NCBI GenBank assembly: GCA_003153335.1
Contig: PLYG01000430.1
Location: 1,094 to 36,165, forward strand
DNA: 35,072 nucleotides
Origin: Betaproteobacteria bacterium
Lineage (GTDB): Bacteria > Pseudomonadota > Gammaproteobacteria > Burkholderiales > Casimicrobiaceae
Direction: 5' to 3'
Shown piece after piece: positions 7,428-14,189 of the stretch. The first letter of the stretch is position 1. Each line of letters opens with the position of its first letter. Under the pieces are notes generated by a model. It saw only the letters and a program-made list of their open reading frames with translations, did no database searches and was not told the DNA's origin. The translations under genes and the position numbers were made by a program.

Positions 7428-8593
7428 TCGCCGGGTCCCTTGATGACGTAGGGCTTGCTCTGTGGTGCGCTAACGGCCACGTCCGCATTGACGAGGACGG
7501 GTTCGATCCAGATGATGCGATGTTGCTGCCGACCTTCGCCGTACGGCTGGTTGCGGAAATGGCCCCGGCGCCAGAAGGTGGGCAAGTGCCGGCCACTGTC
7601 GATCGCAGGCCCGCCGCCGCCACTGAGAGGTGGGGTCTTGGCGCCAATCACGATCCGGTCGTAGGTACGCGTCAGTTGTCGCTCCAGCTTGCCACGTTTG
7701 CCGGCACCCACGCGCGCCAGCCGCACCTGCAACTCGCTACGCTCGTTCAGTGGCGTCTTCACCACCTTCTCGGTGTTCAAATACAGCAAAATTTTGCAGA
7801 GGTGGAAGAGGCACTGCCGGATATCGGTGGCTTCGGCCGCCTCGCGCTTCAGGCCCCGCGCGTCATCATCGTTCAGCGCCTCTTCAAGCACCTCCAGCAT
7901 GGTTGCGTTTTCGTCGTGGACGGTGAGGGTGATCGCCGCCGTCGCATCGTCAAGGTTATCCTTCTTCCCGTAGGCAGTCCCCGTGAAGACAAACTCAATA
8001 AAGCGCAGCCCGCTTTCCGGATAACCGGGGGGCACCACACCGGTCAAAACATATGCTCCCTCGAAGACGTGGGCCCCCGAGGCAGGGTTGATCAAGTGGT
8101 AAGGCGATGACACCGCGTCGCCACATTGGATGTACTGGATTGGATACGGGGGACGCACCATGGCCGCTGGAATGCCCTCGGCGATGTCGGTATTTTGCAG
8201 GCCGGCTTCAAGTCCCATTGTGGTTTGGAAGAAGTGCTTGCCCTGAAATCGCCAGCGAAGGTAGTCGAGGAGCCAATATATCTGCCCCTGCTCCGTGACA
8301 CCCGGCAAACCGCTGGACACACCGACGAAGGCGCGGAAGGAGGGGTGCTTCGCACACATCCTCTCGATCACCGGCTGGTTCATCGACTCCGTCGCCAGCA
8401 TGCGAATCAGATCGTCATACGCGACCCGGCCAAAGGCAAGTACGTGATAGTCGTCGGCGCCGAGCTTGTAGCCGCTGGTCTCGGCGATATGCCCCATGGC
8501 CGCCATGAGGCGGTAAGGGTGCGGCAAGCGTGCGATGGCAGGGTCGTAGTCGCTGGCAGCGATCTCCGCCGGGCCGGGTTGGTGCGGGGTCAT
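7424..8593 (-). CDS. AcrVA2-like protein (putative anti-CRISPR family), 389 aa
   Basis: Start ATG 8593 overlaps the upstream stop (ATGA). The N-terminal half contains WLLDYLRWR and a PYPIQYIQCG segment. The centre has a helical CLFHLCKILLYLNTEK segment. The C-terminus has HLPTFWRRGHFRNQ, then GRQQHRIIWIEPVLVN. The last part resembles the RRGHWH...W.P..VN end of AcrVA2, which blocks Cas12a production by engaging its nascent chain. AcrVA2-type homologues are widespread on plasmids and phages, often in hosts without Cas12a, so the true role may differ. The assignment rests on remembered motif similarity, not an alignment. It is followed directly by its own truncated duplicate. Confidence 0.55.
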   Translation of the reverse strand: MTPHQPGPAEIAASDYDPAIARLPHPYRLMAAMGHIAETSGYKLGADDYHVLAFGRVAYDDLIRMLATESMNQPVIERMCAKHPSFRAFVGVSSGLPGVTEQGQIYWLLDYLRWRFQGKHFFQTTMGLEAGLQNTDIAEGIPAAMVRPPYPIQYIQCGDAVSSPYHLINPASGAHVFEGAYVLTGVVPPGYPESGLRFIEFVFTGTAYGKKDNLDDATAAITLTVHDENATMLEVLEEALNDDDARGLKREAAEATDIRQCLFHLCKILLYLNTEKVVKTPLNERSELQVRLARVGAGKRGKLERQLTRTYDRIVIGAKTPPLSGGGGPAIDSGRHLPTFWRRGHFRNQPYGEGRQQHRIIWIEPVLVNADVAVSAPQSKPYVIKGPGE

Positions 8594-9309
8594 GCGAGTT
8601 CCGTAGGGTCTGTGGTGGCGCCAGAGCGAGCCGCGCGCCGGCGTGGCCAAGCCCGCTCCGGGGTAGCGGCATAATCGTCTTCCACCGCAACCATGGCGGC
8701 GATCAGGGCCGCTCGCGTGCGCGGTGAATGACCGCCACTGCCGCAGAACTCCAGCGAGCACCGGTTGAATTCCCCGCCCGTCGGGTCGTTGGTGATGGAA
8801 AGAACGACATCGCCGTCGGTCTGCAGATGGAGCAGCATTGCCGATTCACCCATCGGGGTCATCTCGCCCATGCGGCCCACCGTCTTCGTGGTTGGTTCAC
8901 GGGACAGGGAGGGCAGTGTGGGTAGTGCCGCGCGCACCAGATCGCCGCCGGGGCCAATCAATGCCGAGGCCAGCGTTTGATGCAGTCCGCTGAGCACCGC
9001 CTGCGCAATGGGCTCTTTGACGTGACCGAACACCGCCGCCAGCGACATCGCGAACTGCGCGGCATCATCTCCCCGGATAAATATCCCCGGCCAGTCGTCC
9101 CCGAACTGCAGGGACCCAGTCTCCACGCGCGCCGGCACCGCCGGGAACGCCCGAATTCCAGCGGACATCACCGACTGCTGGGTGTCGGCGCCGTCGATGG
9201 CAGCGAGCCGCTGCTGGGCGACCACCAGACGGCCATTGAGGTCGCGCACGCACGTCAAGCACCAGCCGTCCGGCGAGTGCGCGCAGTCTTGCAGGTGCGG
9301 TTGGGTCAT
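8590..9309 (-). CDS. Conserved plasmid/phage-type protein of unknown function, 239 aa
   Basis: The N-terminus has Cys/His residues that could bind a metal (DCAHSPDGWCLTCVRDLNGR). The middle contains GIFIRGDDAAQFAMSL. The C-terminal third has CSLEFCGSGGHSPRTRAALI followed by an acidic EDD. I recall this last pattern in unnamed proteins of large plasmids and phages, but no function is known to me. The start is ATG 9309 with AAGG upstream. The stop overlaps the AcrVA2-like start, so the two are translationally coupled. Confidence 0.7.
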   Translation of the reverse strand: MTQPHLQDCAHSPDGWCLTCVRDLNGRLVVAQQRLAAIDGADTQQSVMSAGIRAFPAVPARVETGSLQFGDDWPGIFIRGDDAAQFAMSLAAVFGHVKEPIAQAVLSGLHQTLASALIGPGGDLVRAALPTLPSLSREPTTKTVGRMGEMTPMGESAMLLHLQTDGDVVLSITNDPTGGEFNRCSLEFCGSGGHSPRTRAALIAAMVAVEDDYAATPERAWPRRRAARSGATTDPTELA

Positions 9310-9343
9310 CGTGGCCTTGTGTGTGCGTTACGAGCTGCATGGG

Positions 9344-9445
9344 TCAGGCGCACGGGACGGTCCAGCGCATACGCCAGCCGTGCGGCGGCTGACACTCGGC
9401 GTCAATACTTTCGCGTGGATCATCGCGGACGATCCGGTATTCCAT
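9344..9445 (-). CDS. Micro-protein, 33 aa
   Basis: Frame from ATG 9445: MEYRIVRDDPRESIDAECQP, then a Trp/Arg-rich end (GWRMRWTVPCA). It overlaps the 41-aa frame upstream by 26 bp and ends 35 bp before the next gene starts. Its composition (acidic, compact, no frame breaks) looks protein-like, and it sits in the right place in the operon. Function unknown. Confidence 0.4.
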   Translation of the reverse strand: MEYRIVRDDPRESIDAECQPPHGWRMRWTVPCA

Positions 9446-9545
9446 CGCCGGCCCTCTGCTGAGGACAGGAGCCGCAGTTACGGACGATGGCAGGCGCCAG
9501 CGTGACCTTGGCGGGTGTCTTGGGGGTCGTGTTTGGCTGTTTCAT
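9420..9545 (-). CDS. Micro-protein, 41 aa, first gene of the AcrVA2-like operon
   Basis: ATG 9545 lies three bases after the predicted +1 of the promoter at 9548-9572. The sequence is basic and proline-rich, followed by a C-x2-C pair (NCGSC) as in small zinc ribbons. It is the first reading frame on the transcript and so a plausible leader gene. The family is not recognised. Confidence 0.45.
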   Translation of the reverse strand: MKQPNTTPKTPAKVTLAPAIVRNCGSCPQQRAGDGIPDRPR

Positions 9546-9547
9546 GA

Positions 9548-9572
9548 TGTCTACATTATGCCCGAATGTGGG
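9548..9572 (-). promoter_or_regulatory. CCC-N6-GGG promoter of the AcrVA2-like operon
   Basis: Minus strand: CCC-ACATTC-GGG (9572-9561), then CATAAT (9560-9555). Predicted +1 is 9548, giving the transcript start ATC-ATG. The arms extend to a symmetric GCCC/GGGC palindrome. Confidence 0.7.
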
Positions 9573-9620
9573 CATATATACAAGCGAAGGATCGCCTTGT
9601 TCGACGGAGTTTTGCTATGA

Positions 9621-9654
9621 AAAATGACACCGGGGCCGCCGCGCCAGCGCGGCG
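9621..9654 (-). terminator. Candidate terminator between two minus-strand operons
   Basis: Minus-strand GC hairpin of seven base pairs, GCCGCGC/GCGCGGC (9654-9639), with a TTTTT run about 14 nt further on (9625-9621). The gap between stem and T run is larger than usual, so this is only a candidate. It follows the stop at 9670. Confidence 0.3.
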
Positions 9655-9669
9655 CTATTGCCGCCTGCC

Positions 9670-10053
9670 TCAGGCGTACAGCGCGGACTCGCGCCTCTCG
9701 CGCTCCGCCCGCAGGGCGAGATAGGCGACGTTGGTGGCTTCCGGGTTCTCCAACCGCAAGCTGATAAGGGGCCGGCACATCCGGCCGGCGGGGTAGCCCG
9801 GTTCCAGCGTCAGGGCGACCTCTTCGAGCACACGTAACCGCTGCGCTTCGTCATATCCGACATCCGTATGCAGGTCCCGATCCGGTTGTTGGCGGAGCGG
9901 CGGATATTCGGATCGATAGACGGTGTAGCGGGCAACTGCCTGCCAGTCGGCCCGCATGTCGGCCAACACCTTGTCGGTCTTGGGCGGGGTGGCGGCTGCC
10001 GTCGCGCAGGAGGAGGTGGCTTCGGGGATGATTTGCACCACAGCGCTGGTCAT
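9670..10053 (-). CDS. Hypothetical protein, 127 aa
   Basis: Start ATG 10053 overlaps the stop of the upstream four-Cys gene (ATGA), which is why the longer in-frame extension is rejected. Ala/Thr-rich N-terminus, then a helical region with a Tyr/Arg-rich stretch (ADWQAVARYTVYRSEYPPLR) and a C-terminal amphipathic helix (LALRAERERRESAL). No recognised domain and no signal peptide. Second gene of a two-gene operon. Confidence 0.6.
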   Translation of the reverse strand: MTSAVVQIIPEATSSCATAAATPPKTDKVLADMRADWQAVARYTVYRSEYPPLRQQPDRDLHTDVGYDEAQRLRVLEEVALTLEPGYPAGRMCRPLISLRLENPEATNVAYLALRAERERRESALYA

Positions 10054-10250
10054 TTGAGACCCTTCAGCGCTTCGCGGGCGATCTTGGGCACCTGCTGCTC
10101 CATGCAAACCACTGTGCCGCAGCCTTCGCTGGCCGGCTTGTTGGCGAGGTTGGGGCAGAACGCCGAACAGGTCTCGCCCTCGGCAAACTCGATGAGCCGC
10201 AGCAGGGCAATGGCTCTGGGGCCTTGCGACAGAGCGGTTGGTGTGGGCAT
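10050..10250 (-). CDS. Small four-cysteine protein, 66 aa
   Basis: Starts at ATG 10250, three bases after the predicted +1. After an N-terminal helix (RAIALLRLIEFAEGE) come two cysteine pairs, CSAFC and, after a 16-residue gap, CGTVVC, a spacing compatible with a single zinc site, followed by a basic C-terminal helix. It could be a small zinc-stabilised DNA- or protein-binding factor. Metal binding is inference. It is coupled by a 4-bp overlap to the 127-aa gene. Confidence 0.65.
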   Translation of the reverse strand: MPTPTALSQGPRAIALLRLIEFAEGETCSAFCPNLANKPASEGCGTVVCMEQQVPKIAREALKGLK

Positions 10251-10252
10251 GA

Positions 10253-10278
10253 TGCGCCAATTATACCCGCTTTTGGGG
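10253..10278 (-). promoter_or_regulatory. CCC-N6-GGG/TATAAT promoter of the four-Cys operon
   Basis: Minus strand: CCC-AAAAGC-GGG (10277-10266), then TATAAT (10265-10260). Predicted +1 is 10253, so the transcript begins ATC-ATG, the same arrangement as at 9548. Confidence 0.75.
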
Positions 10279-10330
10279 ATACCTGCAATCGTGCGTTGCG
10301 CGCACACGGTGGCGCGCGACGACCAGCCGG

Positions 10331-10477
10331 CTACTTCAGGCCAAGCGCTTGGTGCAAAGCCTCGAATCGGGTTTTCGCTGCAGCGGCCGGTATTTGCCCG
10401 AGCCGCTCCAGTTGCAGGGTAATTGCCAGTGGCGAACGGTTGTGCGCCTTGCTGCATGCGTCGATACTGCGCGATAT
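10331..10477 (-). pseudogene. C-terminal relic of an unidentified protein
   Basis: A 48-codon minus-strand frame has no start codon and reads like a folded protein end: SPLAITLQLERLGQIPAAAA, then KTRFEALHQALGLK. It is bounded upstream by a stop. It is probably the remaining end of a deleted gene. The parent family is not recognised. Confidence 0.35.
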
Positions 10478-10600
10478 CTAGCTGCCGACCTCTTTGGGGC
10501 ACCGCTCATCGACATAGCAGATCAGTCGGTGGCGATCTGAACCACAACACTCAACCTACAACCACGCAATCCGGAGGGCCGGGGGAACGATGGACGGTAA

Positions 10601-10786
10601 GCCTCACCGGATGCTGCGGAGCAATCCTTCACCCCTCGCTGGAAGGTCTCGAACGAACAGCTCCACTTCGGCAGCGTTGAGGCGGTGTTTACCGCCACCG
10701 ACGCGCAGTTGTCAGAGGTTTCCGGTGTGGGCCCGAAGCTGGCGGCCACAATAACCGAAGTCGTCCGCAGCAAATATCGGGCGTAG
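10601..10786 (+). pseudogene. Helix-hairpin-helix (ERCC4-type) C-terminal relic
   Basis: The frame after TAA 10598-10600 encodes LHFGSVEAVFTATDAQLSEV, then SGVGPKLAATITEVVRSKYR and a stop. This is the tandem HhH pattern (FGS-x-EAV...L-x-x-V-x-GVGPK-x-A) found at the end of XPF/Mus81/Hef-type nucleases and related repair proteins. No start codon or nuclease domain is present, so it looks like the tail of a deleted gene, directly upstream of the exonuclease promoter. Confidence 0.5.
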
Positions 10787-10837
10787 GCCAATCTCGCGGC
10801 GTACTCGCCGAGCGTCAGCGCGCTGGTAGACTCTATC

Positions 10838-10861
10838 CCCGAATTCGGGTATAATATCTGC
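10838..10861 (+). promoter_or_regulatory. CCC-N6-GGG/TATAAT promoter of the exonuclease operon
   Basis: Plus strand: CCC-GAATTC-GGG (10838-10849), then TATAAT (10850-10855). The predicted +1 is exactly 10862, the A of the ATG, giving a leaderless mRNA. Confidence 0.8.
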
Positions 10862-11452
10862 ATGAAAGATCAACGCGCAGAGATTTACGTTTCAACCGAT
10901 GTCGAGGCGGACGGCCGCATTCCGGGGTGCAGTTCCATGCTCAGCTTCGGCTCCGCCGCCTTCACGGCCGAAGGCAAGCTCCTGTCCACGTTCACCGCCA
11001 ACCTTGAGCTGCTCGCTGGTGCCGTCGGCGATCCGGGGACGATGGCGTGGTGGGAGAGTAACAAGTCGGCATTCGCGGCGACCCGTACCAACCTGCAGGC
11101 GCCGGCAATGGCGATGCCCGCCTACGTGGCTTGGCTCAAGGGGTTGCCCGGCAAACCTGTCTTCGTTGGCTTCCCGGCGGCCTTCGATTTCCTGTTCGTC
11201 TACTGGTATCTGATCAAATTCGCGGGCGAAAGCCCGTTCAGTCATTCGGCGCTGGACATCAAGACCTACGCGATGGCCTTGCTGCACAAGCCGTACCGCG
11301 AATGCACCAAGCGCAACTTCCCGAGTCACTGGTTCTCCGCTGCGCGACACACCCACGTCGCGCTCGACGACGCCATCGAGCAGGGCGAGCTGTTCTGCAA
11401 AATGTTGGACGAACACCGGCGACAGCCTCAGCCGCTGCCGGCGCGGCCATGA
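10862..11452 (+). CDS. DEDDh-family 3'-5' exonuclease, 196 aa
   Basis: Predicted single-domain 3'-5' exonuclease. Exo I: YVSTDVEADG with the D-x-E metal ligands near residues 12-14. Exo II: FVGFPAAFDFLFVYWYL with the central D near residue 106. Exo III: HTHVALDDA, the H-x5-D pair of the DEDDh class. The length fits stand-alone DnaQ-fold enzymes of phages and plasmids; whether it acts on DNA proofreading or RNA turnover cannot be told. It is the first gene of a four-gene plus-strand operon with a leaderless start; the next gene overlaps by 4 bp. Confidence 0.85.
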   Translation: MKDQRAEIYVSTDVEADGRIPGCSSMLSFGSAAFTAEGKLLSTFTANLELLAGAVGDPGTMAWWESNKSAFAATRTNLQAPAMAMPAYVAWLKGLPGKPVFVGFPAAFDFLFVYWYLIKFAGESPFSHSALDIKTYAMALLHKPYRECTKRNFPSHWFSAARHTHVALDDAIEQGELFCKMLDEHRRQPQPLPARP

Positions 11453-11646
11453 ACGGGCCGATCCGCGAGGGCACCTTCACGACTTCCGAGGGCGAGTTCG
11501 TGAAGATCGAGGTCCAGCATTACCCCAAGAAGCGCTTCGTGTTGCGGCGCCTGAAGCGTAACGAGCAAGGCGCCCACGTCTACGCCGACAACGACTTGCG
11601 GCCGGTTTCGCCCGAGGTCTGGACCGGCCTCGAAACGTGGCTATAG
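11449..11646 (+). CDS. Small basic protein, 65 aa
   Basis: ATG 11449 overlaps the exonuclease stop (ATGA). The sequence looks like a compact beta-rich fold: GTFTTSEGEFVKIEVQHYPK, then RFVLRRLKRN and an acidic end with Trp residues. No recognised family. Tight coupling suggests it is made in proportion to the exonuclease. Confidence 0.6.
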   Translation: MNGPIREGTFTTSEGEFVKIEVQHYPKKRFVLRRLKRNEQGAHVYADNDLRPVSPEVWTGLETWL

Positions 11647-11684
11647 CCGGCGCCGACCCATCATCACTAACTCAAGGAATAACC

Positions 11685-12170
11685 ATGCCCGCCACCCGCG
11701 TATCCCAGCAACTCGCCGCCCACGAGGCAATGATCCCCATGGCTAAGTGGTCCAAGGATCACTGGAGCACGCTCGCGTACATCGAGACCGTCATGGTCGA
11801 GTGCGCCTGCTTTCAGGTAGGGCTCGATCCGCGCATGCGGTCCAATCGGCACAATTTCCGGATATTGCACGAGGATTGCCAATGGCCGTTACGCCGAGGC
11901 GGCACCTCCGGCCGGGCGACGGCGTCCATGGCCATAGTCATGCGCCCCGAGCATGCCACCGCCTTGAATGACGGTGAGCGCGTAGCCGGCCACGACGACT
12001 GGGGTTGCGTCTTGGACTTGGCGGCAGAAGGACTGTTCACGACCCCGCCGGAGAAGATCGATCCGTGCGTCATGCTGCACTTCGCTCCGCGCGGACTGGC
12101 GTTGGCCAGCGCCTTGCGGGCGCATAAGGCTGCCGGGGGTAACTTCCGGAGTTGCGTTCCCTCCGCCTGA
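11685..12170 (+). CDS. Conserved plasmid-type hypothetical protein, 161 aa
   Basis: Start ATG 11685 is chosen for the AAGGA sequence 6-10 nt upstream. Features: KWSKDHWSTLAYIETVMVE near residue 20, RMRSNRHNF with conserved-looking Arg/Asn/His, HDDWGCVLDLAAEGL in the middle, and an ALRAHKAAGG end. I recall this arrangement (WSKDHWS...HDDW...HKA.GG) from unnamed proteins on large plasmids and phages; no activity is known to me. Third gene of the exonuclease operon. Confidence 0.7.
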   Translation: MPATRVSQQLAAHEAMIPMAKWSKDHWSTLAYIETVMVECACFQVGLDPRMRSNRHNFRILHEDCQWPLRRGGTSGRATASMAIVMRPEHATALNDGERVAGHDDWGCVLDLAAEGLFTTPPEKIDPCVMLHFAPRGLALASALRAHKAAGGNFRSCVPSA

Positions 12171-12178
12171 GCGGTCGC

Positions 12179-12739
12179 ATGCGTTCCAACCTATCTTCCG
12201 TCCCCATCCCGCGTCGGCTCGGCGAGCGTCCGCGCGACCCGCGCGGACTGCCCATCCCCTACGTGGTGCTGGTGATCAACGGGAAACCTGATTTCCGGAT
12301 CACCGATGTCGAGCGCTGGGCGACCGTTGTCAATCATCGGCTTTGCGCGTTGTGCGGGGAGCCTCTTGGCGCCCGCGTAGCGTTCATCGGCGGTCCCAAG
12401 TCGAATATCTCCCGCTGCTTTACCGACGGACCCATGCATCGGGATTGCGCCGAGTACGCGATTCGCGTGTGTCCGTACCTCGCCCTCCGGCATATGAAGC
12501 GCACCGACGATACCGTGGCCCCTGATGGGGTGGCACTCAAGGTGATCGAGGAGATGGATGAAGAACGGCCCGAACGCTTTTTCGTCGGGATCACCACTCG
12601 CTACGAGGTTGATCTGTTGCCCAGCGGCTCGGCCTACATCCGCGCCGGGGAGTGGGACAGTGTGGCGTGGTTCCGCCACGGTGAACCCGTGGGGCCGCCC
12701 GAGGCGCCGGCGACGGCCACGCCAAGCCCAACCAGCTAG
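12179..12739 (+). CDS. Conserved Cys-rich hypothetical protein, 186 aa
   Basis: ATG 12179 is preferred to an upstream TTG. A zinc-knuckle-like LCALCGEPLG (about residues 48-57) is followed by FTDGPMHRDCAEYAIRVCPYLA, giving a C-x2-C...H-x2-C set that probably binds one metal ion. The middle and C-terminus contain an acidic helix and a beta-rich domain (FFVGITTRYEV). The pattern recurs in unnamed proteins of actinobacterial and proteobacterial plasmids and phages, as far as I remember. Last gene of the exonuclease operon; its stop overlaps a convergent gene. Confidence 0.7.
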   Translation: MRSNLSSVPIPRRLGERPRDPRGLPIPYVVLVINGKPDFRITDVERWATVVNHRLCALCGEPLGARVAFIGGPKSNISRCFTDGPMHRDCAEYAIRVCPYLALRHMKRTDDTVAPDGVALKVIEEMDEERPERFFVGITTRYEVDLLPSGSAYIRAGEWDSVAWFRHGEPVGPPEAPATATPSPTS

Positions 12740-13107
12740 TCTTCGCGCACCGAGGTCGGCATCTGCCGCAGCTCGAAAAAATTACCCCCGTCCGGATGCT
12801 CGGCCATATACAGGTGAGCAAGGTCCTGCGCGTAGTTGTTGTTGATCTTGAAGTTCTCTTCGACATCGGCCAGCGCGCAGTTGTGGCGCGAATACTCGAT
12901 GATCGTGCGCGACGAGTAATGTTCACGACCCTTGCGCCACATGATGTCGGCCTGCTGGCAGAAAGCAGACCAGATGTGCCAGTTCGAGGGGAACCACTGC
13001 GGGAATCCTTTGCTGTATCGCTGCTTGCCTTCGCTGAGCAGCCGCAGTTCCTTGGCATCGGCAGGCGCATCCTCCGGGTCGATCGAGATCATCGCCTGAG
13101 TGAGCAT
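12736..13107 (-). CDS. Conserved hypothetical protein, 123 aa
   Basis: Start ATG 13107 (or 13092). Characteristic segments are WHIWSAFCQQADIMWRKGREHYSS, split here as HIWSAFCQQAD and REHYSSRTIIEYSRHN, then ENFKINNNYAQDLAHLYMAE and an FFELR end. The combination of an aromatic N-terminal helix, a HYS...R.N segment, FKINNN and F.LR is one I recall in unnamed proteins of phages and accessory regions. Function unknown. It converges with and overlaps by 4 bp the plus-strand gene ending at 12739. Confidence 0.65.
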   Translation of the reverse strand: MLTQAMISIDPEDAPADAKELRLLSEGKQRYSKGFPQWFPSNWHIWSAFCQQADIMWRKGREHYSSRTIIEYSRHNCALADVEENFKINNNYAQDLAHLYMAEHPDGGNFFELRQMPTSVRED

Positions 13108-13633
13108 CCGACAGGCCGTTGCACTGCACCGCGTCACCAACCTCCGCGTGTTTGGCGCTGTTTCGCCAGATCGGCCGACGAAAAATGGAAGGCTTGAATT
13201 CGTGGTGGACCGTCTTGCCGGGACTACGCTGCAGGACCTTGACGACTTTCAGGCTGAGCTGGAGGCGCTGCTTGGCGTGGCCGTAACAGTATTGACGCCT
13301 AGCGATTTTCCGGCGCGGGCGCAGGCCGCGATGTTGACCGACACGGTCGCGGTCAAACCCGCCGGCGAGGGGCAGCAGTCAGTCGTACTGCGGCAGGTAG
13401 GCAGGGTCGATCTTGCCGTCAGGCTGTACCCACGGCGGGGGCTCCCGCCGAATGCGCTCGGTGGCGCTCCGGATGCGCTGATGGGCCGCGTGCAATTCCG
13501 CCTTCGAGAAGAACTCCAGCAGCCCGAGCGTGGCGCCGCCGGTGGTGTTAGCCAGCATGCATACGTGATCGCGGCCCAGCAACTCCTGCCAGTAATTGAA
13601 GGCGTCGATGCTGCTGTCGCCGTTAGGCGGTAA
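13100..13633 (+). pseudogene. Degenerate MntA-like nucleotidyltransferase relic
   Basis: From GTG 13100 the frame matches minimal nucleotidyltransferases of MntA/HepT-type toxin-antitoxin pairs: NLRVFGAVS, FVVDRLAGTTLQDLDDFQAE, LEALLGVAVTVLTPSDFP and a VAV end near 13360. The active-site G-S-x-A-R-G-x10-S-D-L-D-L signature is ruined: GAVSPDRPTKNGRLEF lacks the catalytic Asp pair, and a helix before RVTN is missing. The frame then runs antisense through the 118-aa gene to 13633, so its natural stop is lost. No HepT partner is present. It is a decayed toxin-antitoxin component. Confidence 0.6.
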
Positions 13634-13735
13634 CGCAATCGTGAAGCGCAACCCGCTGCGCATGGCGAGGACCAGTTCCGGCCAGCCGGGGTAGCCACAA
13701 CCAATGGCGACTGCCGTTTCGGGGGCTGGGGTCAA
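13379..13735 (-). CDS. Hypothetical protein, 118 aa, TTG start
   Basis: The start is TTG 13735, overlapping the previous stop (TTGA) with a strong AGGAGG 4 nt upstream. The sequence begins MTPAPETAVAIGCGYPGWPE and has alpha/beta character, with VLAMRSGLRFTIALPPNGD and DHVCMLANTTGGATLGLLEF in the middle and a Trp/Pro-rich end. I do not recognise the family. The near-perfect ribosome site compensates for the weak start codon and shows the frame is translated. Confidence 0.65.
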   Translation of the reverse strand: MTPAPETAVAIGCGYPGWPELVLAMRSGLRFTIALPPNGDSSIDAFNYWQELLGRDHVCMLANTTGGATLGLLEFFSKAELHAAHQRIRSATERIRREPPPWVQPDGKIDPAYLPQYD

Positions 13736-14169
13736 GAATCCTCCTGCTGGGACGTGGTGAGCTCAACGTGCAGCAGACGGGCAATTCCTTCAGCCGCATC
13801 ATCGCGCTCGCCGCGCGACGCGTAATGCTCGCCAATGACCCGGAATGGAGGATTCTCGGCGTGCATCTCAAACCGGTACCGCCCGCGCTCATCGTGCGGC
13901 AGATTGATCAATTGCACGAGTGGCCGTGGCCGGATCACGGGCTCGGTGCGACCAAGGGGCGGACGGGCAGTCAGGACCAACCGGCCGGTGGTTTGGTCCA
14001 ACAGATGCAGCCACGTAATGCCGGCAGTGACCTCGATCCAGTCAATCGCCTCGGCTGCCGTGCTGAACTCGCGTTGCCCGAGCTTGCCTTTCTGGCGGTA
14101 GATAGCCACCAACGTTGCCGGTAAGACCTTGGCAAAGGTTTCTTGCAACGCGGTGCTGAGCGCGGCCAT
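13732..14169 (-). CDS. Hypothetical protein, 145 aa
   Basis: An N-terminal helix is followed by KLGQREFSTAAEAIDWIEV and two or three beta strands (ITWLHLLDQTTGRLVLTARP), a basic RTEPVIRPRPLVQL segment and a C-terminal helix with RDDAAEGIARLLHVEL. It looks like a small soluble alpha/beta protein. It is coupled by 4 bp to the downstream TTG-started gene and lies 20 bp after the membrane-protein gene. No named family. Confidence 0.6.
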   Translation of the reverse strand: MAALSTALQETFAKVLPATLVAIYRQKGKLGQREFSTAAEAIDWIEVTAGITWLHLLDQTTGRLVLTARPPLGRTEPVIRPRPLVQLINLPHDERGRYRFEMHAENPPFRVIGEHYASRGERDDAAEGIARLLHVELTTSQQEDS

Positions 14170-14189
14170 CGTCAGGCGCTGGCCACCGC

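Noticed and set aside
13100..13633. Intact nucleotidyltransferase antitoxin gene
   Set aside because: Catalytic Asp pair missing, N-terminal helix missing, and the last 90 codons are antisense to another gene.
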